64,000 bases of DNA from Caprella mutica (taxonomy: Eukaryota > Arthropoda > Malacostraca > Amphipoda > Caprellidae). The position numbers and the translations under genes are program-made. Positions 57,706 to 64,000 of the stretch are shown here, piece after piece; the stretch's first letter is position 1, and the number at the start of each line of letters is the position of its first letter. Below the pieces are notes generated by a model. It worked only from the letters and a program-made list of their open reading frames with translations, was not told the origin of the DNA and did no database searches. The stretch covers positions 1 to 64,000 of the forward strand of contig CANNZV010002608.1 of NCBI GenBank assembly GCA_947561585.1, read 5' to 3'.

Positions 57706-58326
57706 AAAGAATGTGAAAAGGGAAGCTGAAGCAGCACCGGTGTACCTTGGTGGAGCTTTGTCTTCCATATCAATTTTTAAATTACAAACAAAATATGACT
57801 TCTCAATGGTAATAGAAAAATGAGTGACCACACGAGTCCAAGAATCAATCAATAAATTGACTCACCAATAATATAATTCTATTCTTTTTATTTCATATGC
57901 CAATTTTACCCCTCCTAACCTCTGTGTTGAAAGTTTACTTACTAACTTAGGGTTTGGTTCTTGCGTGATTTAGAAATAATTTGAACGAAGCTCTGAGAAT
58001 TATCCTCAAATATACATACAAAATAATAGACAATGCATTTAATATGGACAAATCTTTAGCATGAAATAACATCTAATTATTGGTACAGGTAGATAGAGAA
58101 TTAATGCAATAATAAAGTGAGTGACTTTATTATTAAATTAATGAGCTGAGAGTGACGTCACAGTAATTGAGGGAAATATATTTATTTGTACCTCCACCCA
58201 GCACGTTATTTTCATTGCCCTGAATGTGACACTATATGGCCACAGTTTTACGGAGTTAATTGTAGAACAAAATGAGTGGTGAGAGAAGAAAATTAATGAA
58301 GAGGTAAAAAAATTGTGAACAGTTTA
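57706..58326. other. Outside the continuous arm homology, no gene seen
   Basis: It contains a GAGTGACGTCACAGTAA motif at 58151, as at the arm hairpins. The last 100 bp are the flank of the tRNA-bearing repeat. Confidence 0.5.
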
Positions 58327-58397
58327 GGCCTCGCCGGGAATCGAACCCGGGTCATCAGATTTAAAGTCTGATGTGTTAGCCACTACACCACAAGGCC
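58327..58397 (-). tRNA. Suppressor-type tRNA-like gene, anticodon UUA, most intact copy
   Basis: Full cloverleaf with no mismatched stem pair. The acceptor is GGCCTTG/CGAGGCC (one G-U). The D stem GTGT/ACAC surrounds AGTGGCTA with both guanines, the anticodon stem TCAGA/TCTGA surrounds CTTTAAA, and the T stem CCGGG/CCCGG surrounds TTCGATT. U33 is present and A37 follows the anticodon, as in functional tRNAs that read U-starting codons. Anticodon UUA matches UAA, and UAG by wobble. A TTTTTTT run lies about 15 bp downstream on the minus strand. Known enzymes would have to charge it; the Gln-like CUG sister copy suggests glutamine, but that is inference. Confidence 0.65.
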
Positions 58398-58593
58398 TTG
58401 TTAAATTATGGAAATAAATATAGTCAAGTTTTACTAATCTCCGAAAATAATAATATTTCAGAATTTGGTAAGTAATATGGATACGGTAATAAAATATTGA
58501 ACCGAAAGATGGGGAAGGAAATTTCAGCAAAAATAAATCATTTTGACTTCAAATTAATTTGTAATGAATCTAACTACTTAAACTAATCTTATA

Positions 58594-59196
58594 CAGGGTG
58601 GTGGAGAAGTAACTTTACACCTTTAAATGTTCATTGCAAGAATACAAATTTTATTCTACTACAAATATCAAAGAAATATGAATTTATAGACAAATTCTCG
58701 ATGTTTTTTTACAATATGTATGATGCAGATAAAAAACTCCCGCCAGAAAAACTGTGCAATATAAGGAGAAGCATTTTCTACGTCTCTTAATTCCACATTG
58801 CAATGATTTATCATGGCCTGCTCGATCTCCTGATTTAACCCCTCTTGACTTCTCCTCAGGGCTATCTTCAAAATCGAACGCTTATAAAAATAGGCCTGAA
58901 AATCCCAAAAAGTTGAAACTCAACATAATTGAAGAAATTAACCAAATTACGAGGAACATATTAGAAAATGTTTTGCAAAATACTGTGTGAAGAATGCGCT
59001 TTGGTTTGAACAATTACGAAGAACATCTGAAAGACATCATTCAGAAAATAAAACTTAAATCGTTTGCTTATATATACATAATGCAAAGAAATCTTTGATA
59101 TTTTTCTATAAATTAATATTTATTTGATATCGGTAGTTGAGTCGGTTTTTGTTCAATAAACATTGAAAAGTGAACAGTTACTTTTCCGCCACCCTG
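58594..59196 (+). mobile_element. Mariner-like element with transposase relic
   Basis: Ends CAGGGTGGTGGAGAAGTAAC and (reversed) CAGGGTGGCGGAAAAGTAAC are flanked by TA. The plus-strand frame 58754-58990 contains WPARSPDLTPLDF, the conserved C-terminal transposase motif with the last catalytic acid region, followed by KNRPENPKKLKLNIIEEINQ. The N-terminal two-thirds are missing, so it is a 603-bp deletion derivative. Confidence 0.85.
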
Positions 59197-59198
59197 TA

Positions 59199-59984
59199 CT
59201 AATCTGAATTAATAATAAATTGAATGAATAGTCAAATATTATCCTTGAAGGTCCGTATTGTCACTCAAGGTGTTCTTTGTGTTAATCGAGTTACTTTGTA
59301 ACAAACTAAATGCTTGACAAAGACACCTGCCTACTTAATGAATGAATATTGATTAATTTCGCTCAATTTCCATTTCAGCGTGATAGTTGATACAGCAGCA
59401 CTCCTATATGGTATTCGTACATTAACTTAAAATATAAAATTTCAAAACAATTAGGTAATTAGGAATATTAAAGAGCATATCTGTTACCTAATACCTAGGC
59501 TACTTGGATTGACATGAAGTCAAAAAGGACTAAATCAGAGGGTTTTCCAATTTTCTCTCTGTAGAGTTACTTGAGTTAGGAGAGTAATGTGAGAGTCGTG
59601 ACTGACTAATATTAAGCAATCATAAAATATTTCATATTTGTCTAGCCTCGCACGGGATCCAAGAAATAACATCCCTTTGTGTTCGCATTAATTTCCATGT
59701 GGATATGATTCTTTTTGAATACAATTCGAACAATCGCTCAGCATCATTTTGGGATATGGGATCTGAGGCGGAGTTGCGTTACTCCAACGGAGTTCCCAGG
59801 GATATTGTCATATTACCTGAGTTATACATACATATTTTAGAAATAAACTGACTGACATTTTAAAAAAATCCAAGAGTCTTTTTATCAAACTGAACTGATA
59901 AAATATAAAAGTCCTAAAGAAACCTGAGTTATATTAACAATATTTTTAATCGCAATAGAAAACAAACAGATTTTAAGGTGAAAC
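59199..59984. other. AT-rich, no gene seen
   Basis: Nothing is recognised before the RT relic. Confidence 0.4.
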
Positions 59985-60712
59985 ATTTAGATAGAATTTT
60001 ATCAGGAAAAGAACTCTGTGACCATTTTAACAATCATTTTAGCTCAATAGCCCAAGCTCTGTCAATCAGAATACCTAGTCACAATATTCATTTTAATTTA
60101 TCAACTCCTCCATGGCTTACTTAATATGGCTTAATATGTATATTAAGTAAGCCATGACTCCTCGTAATTTCAACTCAATAGATACAACTGAAATTAGTAT
60201 TGCCGAGGTCAGAGATGTCATTTTATCTTTTAGGAATAAAACTAGCCATAAAAATGAAATACCACCTTCCCTCTCAATTGAAATATTAGATTTTATTTGT
60301 CACCTTTAGGTAGAAGTTTTAGTTGTAGTATTATAGTAGGTATATGTCCAGACATTTTTAAAATTGCTAATAATTTTATACCTATATCCACTATACTTAT
60401 TCTATCGAAAATCTTTGAAAAATTCTCAATACTAGACTTGATATTTTACTAATAGTAATACAATTTTAAACAATTGTCAATTTGGTTTTAGAAAGAATGT
60501 CACTACAACTCATGCAATTTTAAATCTTTTACATTATGTTTTAAAATCTTTTAATGAAAAAAATACTGTATAGCATTATTTTTAGACCTGAAAAAGGCAT
60601 TTGACACGGTAGATGTGAAGATTTTAATGAAAAAACTCCACCACTATGGCACTAGGGACAATTTCAATAATATTGTATCTAGTTATCTTAGCAACAGACT
60701 GCAATAATATAC
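59985..60712 (+). pseudogene. Non-LTR retrotransposon reverse transcriptase relic
   Basis: Three frames together show family residues in order: GKELCDHFNNHFSSIA; then EISIAEVRDVILSFRNKT; then GICPDIFKIANNFIPIS and ILSKIFEK; then QFGFRKNVTTTHAILNLL; then LFLDLKKAFDTVDVKILMKK and YLSNRLQ. These match fingers and palm of Jockey/CR1-type RTs up to before the YADD box, which is absent. Several frameshifts and stops. A 16-bp inverted repeat (CATGGCTTACTTAATA) interrupts it at about 60111-60157. Confidence 0.8.
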
Positions 60713-60939
60713 CCGATAATTTGAAATATTCCATGTCAGATTTTAAATTTTAAATCGTGTTTAAAGAATACTGTAGGAATTAATATAGTGAATAATTTTA
60801 AGCTAACCCACTGCATCGTTCTTTTTATTTCTAGTTAGTTTAGTACTTTTTTATCATGTTTTAATTTAGATTGATGTATATATTTTAATGTTCCACAAGT
60901 TTGTAACTTTTCTGGATCTAAATAAAAAAATACATTAAA
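60713..60939. other. Flank of the RT relic
   Basis: AT-rich sequence; AATAAAAAAATACATT at its end could be a retroelement 3' tail. Confidence 0.35.
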
Positions 60940-61150
60940 ACATTAAATTACTTTGAATTAATAAATTACATTAAATTATTAAACAACTTTAAATAATTAA
61001 ATTTCATTAATCAATAAATTACATTAGATCATTAAATTACATTAAATAATTATATTACATTAAATAATTAAAGTTACATTAAATAAATAAATTACATTAG
61101 ACAATTAAATTACATTAAATAATTTATTGACATTAAATCAATAAACTTCA
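60940..61150. repeat. Degenerate AT-rich array, inverse of 2394-3412
   Basis: Repeats of AAATTACATTAAATNATTAA, the reverse complement of the left-edge 18-bp unit, with fewer and more diverged copies. Confidence 0.7.
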
Positions 61151-61302
61151 AAATGTACCTGAATTATAATATTTTGATTTAATGAAGTTAATATAATAAA
61201 TATTTTCAGTATTAACAATTTTATTCGTTAGTAATTTAGGCAATTAATTGAGATTTGAAATATGAAAAGTGTCACTTATTGAAAAAACAAGAATATTCCG
61301 TA

Positions 61303-61612
61303 AGAATAGCACTGCATTATTCACTTCCCGTAGGAATAGCACTGTATCATCCACTTCTCGTAGTAATAACACTATATAATCCACTTCTCGTAGGAATAGC
61401 ACTGTATCATCCACTTCCCGTAGTAATAACACTATATAATCCACTTCTCGTAGGAATAGCACTGTATCATCCACTTCCCGTAGTAATAACACTATATAAT
61501 CCACTTCTCGTAGGAATAGCACTGTATCATCCACTACTCGTAGTAATAACACTATATAATCCACTTCTCGTAGGAATAGAAAGAAGGAATAACTTCCGTA
61601 GGAATAGATGAC
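61303..61612. repeat. 30-bp minisatellite, inverted copy, about 10 units
   Basis: Reverse complement of the 1-2203 family: CACTTCTCGTAGGAATAGCA alternates with a TAGTAATAACACTATATAAT form, giving a 60-bp two-unit period. The minus-strand frame has the same REVDDTVLFL peptide and a similar C-terminal end (ILVFSI) as the left array. Confidence 0.9.
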
Positions 61613-63029
61613 ATCAAGTTTCGACAGAGATGAAAGGTTTCTATTTTTGGAATTAGATTCAGTCTGTATCATAGATATGACAGAAAAGAATAAAGATATT
61701 GCTAAAATTATAAAAAAAATTAGCATTGACCGGTTCAGACCCCAAACCTACGCCAAATTTTTTCTTGAAATGGGATTTGTACGACAACTTGGAGTTTTCT
61801 TAGCAAGAGTGTTCTGCTGTGGTGTACCGAGTGGAACAAGAAGATATGAAGAGGAATACTAAATGAGAAGAGAGTATTCCGAGGAAAGAAGAGAGTCAAG
61901 AAGGAGAAGATAAGCACACAGACGAGCAAGACAAAATGACCATTTGCTTAGGATCAGGACTTTGGAGAAAAGAAGAGGATAACAGAGAGGAGAAAATATT
62001 CCTATGTACAACGTGTCAGGAAGAAAATCTTTGGGAAATAGAGCAAAGGACAGTCTCAAACTAAATTATTTGAGACCAGCAAGAGATGGGATGCAGTAGT
62101 CTAATGTGTGTTCCACATCTTTTGGAACCAAGAGCTACAGGAATTCCCAATCAACTGTGTTGAGGGAAATTAAAGGGACAGCTGGATCTTCATCTAGGAG
62201 ATACTACTGAAAAAATTGTTCAGCCTTATTCATAATTACGTTATATTGTAAATAATTAAATAAAACAAAAAATATAAAATTATGTTGAATAACTGCATTG
62301 TCAATTATTCTTTGTTCTTAACAGTTTATGATAATTTCTGTAAAATAAAATAAATAAAGTTCCCAGTCTATAGAACTTCCAAAATTCTATAATTTATGAC
62401 TTTCATTATCCTAAATGATAAAAATTTCAATCACTTTAAATTATTTACTTCATCATTTTCAGCAAATTACCCCAGTATTTTCAGCAATAAATAATAACAG
62501 AAACACTCGACTTTATTTATATTAAATTATTTACGCTGTCCGAGTATCTTCATTTGGGTTAAATTAAATTAAATATATTAATTAAATATATCAACGGGGG
62601 TAAGTTCCAAGTTTTCAAACAGTTCCAACTTCCACTATTTTACCTAATTACCTTTGTAGAATGCAGGAAGGTTATATTGTGGTGGGCATTTATTTATTTA
62701 TTCATCATCTTGTTTAATATTGTGCTTGGGTTAATTCCACGTTATTGAATCGTTACATAATATCGATATTATAACAAATACTTTATATTGTTGATTTAAA
62801 ATTATAACGAGTTATGGTGATGTTTTTTTTTTGTACTTAATAAAAACAGCGAAAATTTATTGAGAATAAATTAAAATAAATAGCAACTTGACGATACTTA
62901 TACAATTATGGTATCCAATTTAAACACATTGAATACCGACTTAATTTATACAAATTAAATATATTCTACGTAATGCAACTCTTCCTTTATTTTCTTTCTA
63001 TCAAGTATGTTTACCAATAGGACGTATAG
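61613..63029. other. No recognised gene
   Basis: An 84-codon plus frame (61608-61862) and the following purine-rich stretch match nothing I know. Diverged TTCCAAGTTTTC...GTTCCA motifs lie at 62605 and a partial one at 62735. Confidence 0.4.
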
Positions 63030-63345
63030 TCTATATTTCATGCATCAGTTGTTTTCTTAATAAGAGTTTTCTTTGCCTGAAGCCACAGCATGACAGTTGG
63101 ACAAGGGAAAACATGGACTTGACTGCACGAAGTTCACTCCCCACCGTTTGAGAAATAACCTGAAATCTCTTGGTGAAAACTGAGGTCCATTGTCACATCT
63201 GAATGGTACGGGTTCTCCTAGATCAACAAAGCACTTTCTGACTGCTGATATCAAGGACATTGACGTTGTTTGTCCTTTGTTAATTCTGAATTCAATTGGT
63301 CATCCAGAAAGTCTATCTGTATAAACCAGGTAATCTTTATTAATA
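63030..63345 (-). pseudogene. Gypsy-type integrase relic, third copy
   Basis: Nearly identical to 54600-54905 in the same orientation (CDNGPQFSPRDF, LFLKRWGVNFV), but lacking the C-terminal part. Followed to 63820 by the same flank as 54905-55380. Confidence 0.75.
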
Positions 63346-63821
63346 TCTAAACAAAATACAATTTAATGTACTTACTATTAAATAAATTCAAAGGAGTGCT
63401 AATATTACAGGCAATAATTTTACTTGTTAATTATATTCTTAGTCTACGGTAATTAAATTAATATTTGATTTACTTTGTCTGGGTACTATAAATATTAACT
63501 GTGAAGTTAAATAATTAGACAATTAATGACTTAATTACCTGTCTCTATTTTCTTCTGATATCTAATAATCAGTGATTTAGTGTCTTTAGGGTCGGTAATA
63601 CTCGAAGTAATTCCAATGCTACTCAAAGAGTTATCACAAACTATTTATCAAATACAATAAAACAGTTGAAAGTTAGCAATAAATATAGTAGTACAAAAAC
63701 CTCTGACTAGCACGTTATTTCCATTGCCTTTAATGTGGTATTGTTAAAGTTTAATGGAGTTATTTATAGAATGAAGAAAATAAAGAAAATTGAAGTAGTT
63801 ATAAAAATTGTGAAAAGTTTA

Positions 63822-63872
63822 GGCCTCACAGGGAATCGAACCCAGGTCATCAGATTTAGAGTCTGATGTGTT
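63822..63872 (-). pseudogene. Interrupted tRNA-like gene, anticodon CUA
   Basis: Only the 3' two-thirds are present: the acceptor strand (TGAGGCC), the T arm and the anticodon arm. The anticodon loop CTCTAAA gives CUA, which reads the amber codon UAG. The homology stops within the D arm at about 63872, where a different sequence (GCCCCGTCCAGACGCTCCG) begins. Its 5' third may lie beyond the window edge. Confidence 0.5.
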
Positions 63873-64000
63873 AAGCCCCGTCCAGACGCTCCGACAAATG
63901 TCCAGATTTCTCTTAAATCAGGTGTTCGCGAGCAAATTTGTCCGCGATTTGGCAAAGAATCGAAACTGTCAGTGACTTTCAACATGTTGGACAAATTTGT
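63873..64000. mobile_element. Possible DNA transposon end, cut by the window edge
   Basis: AGCCCCGTCCAGACGCTCCG resembles GC-rich ends of hAT-like TIRs and starts exactly where tRNA homology ends. Only one end is visible. Confidence 0.3.

Noticed and set aside
61244..61726. Minus frame with a hydrophobic start (MLIFFIILAISLFFSVIS) followed by 30-bp repeat peptides
   Set aside because: The hydrophobic part comes from an AT-rich run; no family and no supporting signals.
61608..61862. 84-residue plus frame
   Set aside because: No recognisable motif, no clear promoter or splice context; it remains possible but unsupported.
1..64000. Assembly fold-back artefact as explanation for the palindrome
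   Set aside because: Arms differ by substitutions, array copy number, a 340-bp deletion and a private retrotransposon with target duplication.

Overview
The window looks like nuclear DNA of an animal, most likely an arthropod and plausibly a sap-feeding insect; I cannot name a species. The reasons are its AT-richness, the absence of any compact gene cluster, a BEL/Pao LTR retrotransposon, mariner-type and TTAA- or TA-flanked terminal-inverted-repeat (TIR) elements, non-LTR and gypsy-type relics, tRNA-like genes with internal promoters, and very long minisatellites. No ordinary host gene with a clear start and known family is visible. The one good host-gene candidate is a nine-residue-repeat reading frame at 28.8-31.2 kb.

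Layout. 1-3.4 kb: a 30-bp minisatellite followed by an 18-bp AT-rich array. 3.4-6.4 kb: unique AT-rich DNA with a two-copy tandem duplication and a GC-rich hairpin. 6.4-24.1 kb: left arm of a large imperfect inverted repeat, holding four tRNA-like genes, a gypsy integrase relic, 161-bp and 104-bp tandem units and a 49-bp array. The left arm is split by a 9,945-bp BEL/Pao element (12865-22809, coding on the minus strand). 24.1-50.1 kb: spacer, with MITE-like elements, a foldback structure, the 27-bp coding-like array, two abutting 18-bp arrays (32.7-37.3 kb), a higher-GC block (37.3-39.1 kb), a 49-bp hairpin array (43.0-44.1 kb), a TIR element with a 9-bp target duplication and a 1-kb mariner-like element. 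50.1-57.7 kb: right arm, mirror image of 6.4-24.1 kb without the BEL insertion. 57.7-64 kb: another tRNA-like gene, a mariner transposase relic, a non-LTR reverse-transcriptase relic, then the 18-bp-like and 30-bp arrays again in mirrored order and orientation, and a further integrase/tRNA repeat.

The BEL element is gag-protease-RT/RNase H-integrase in one frame, interrupted by in-frame UAG codons exactly at the gag/protease and protease/RT borders. It also has a small deletion with frameshift in the integrase core and a UGA near its C-terminus. Its LTRs differ by six substitutions and three indels by eye, and it is flanked by a GTAAC duplication. The mirrored locus in the right arm is the pre-insertion site.

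The most unusual signal is a dispersed tRNA family whose copies fold as cloverleafs but carry stop-codon anticodons: UUA in four copies, CUA in one interrupted copy, and CUG (glutamine) in one. Together with UAG codons at polyprotein borders of the resident retrotransposon this suggests, without proving, natural stop-codon suppression. The sober alternative is a tRNA-derived repeat that has drifted.
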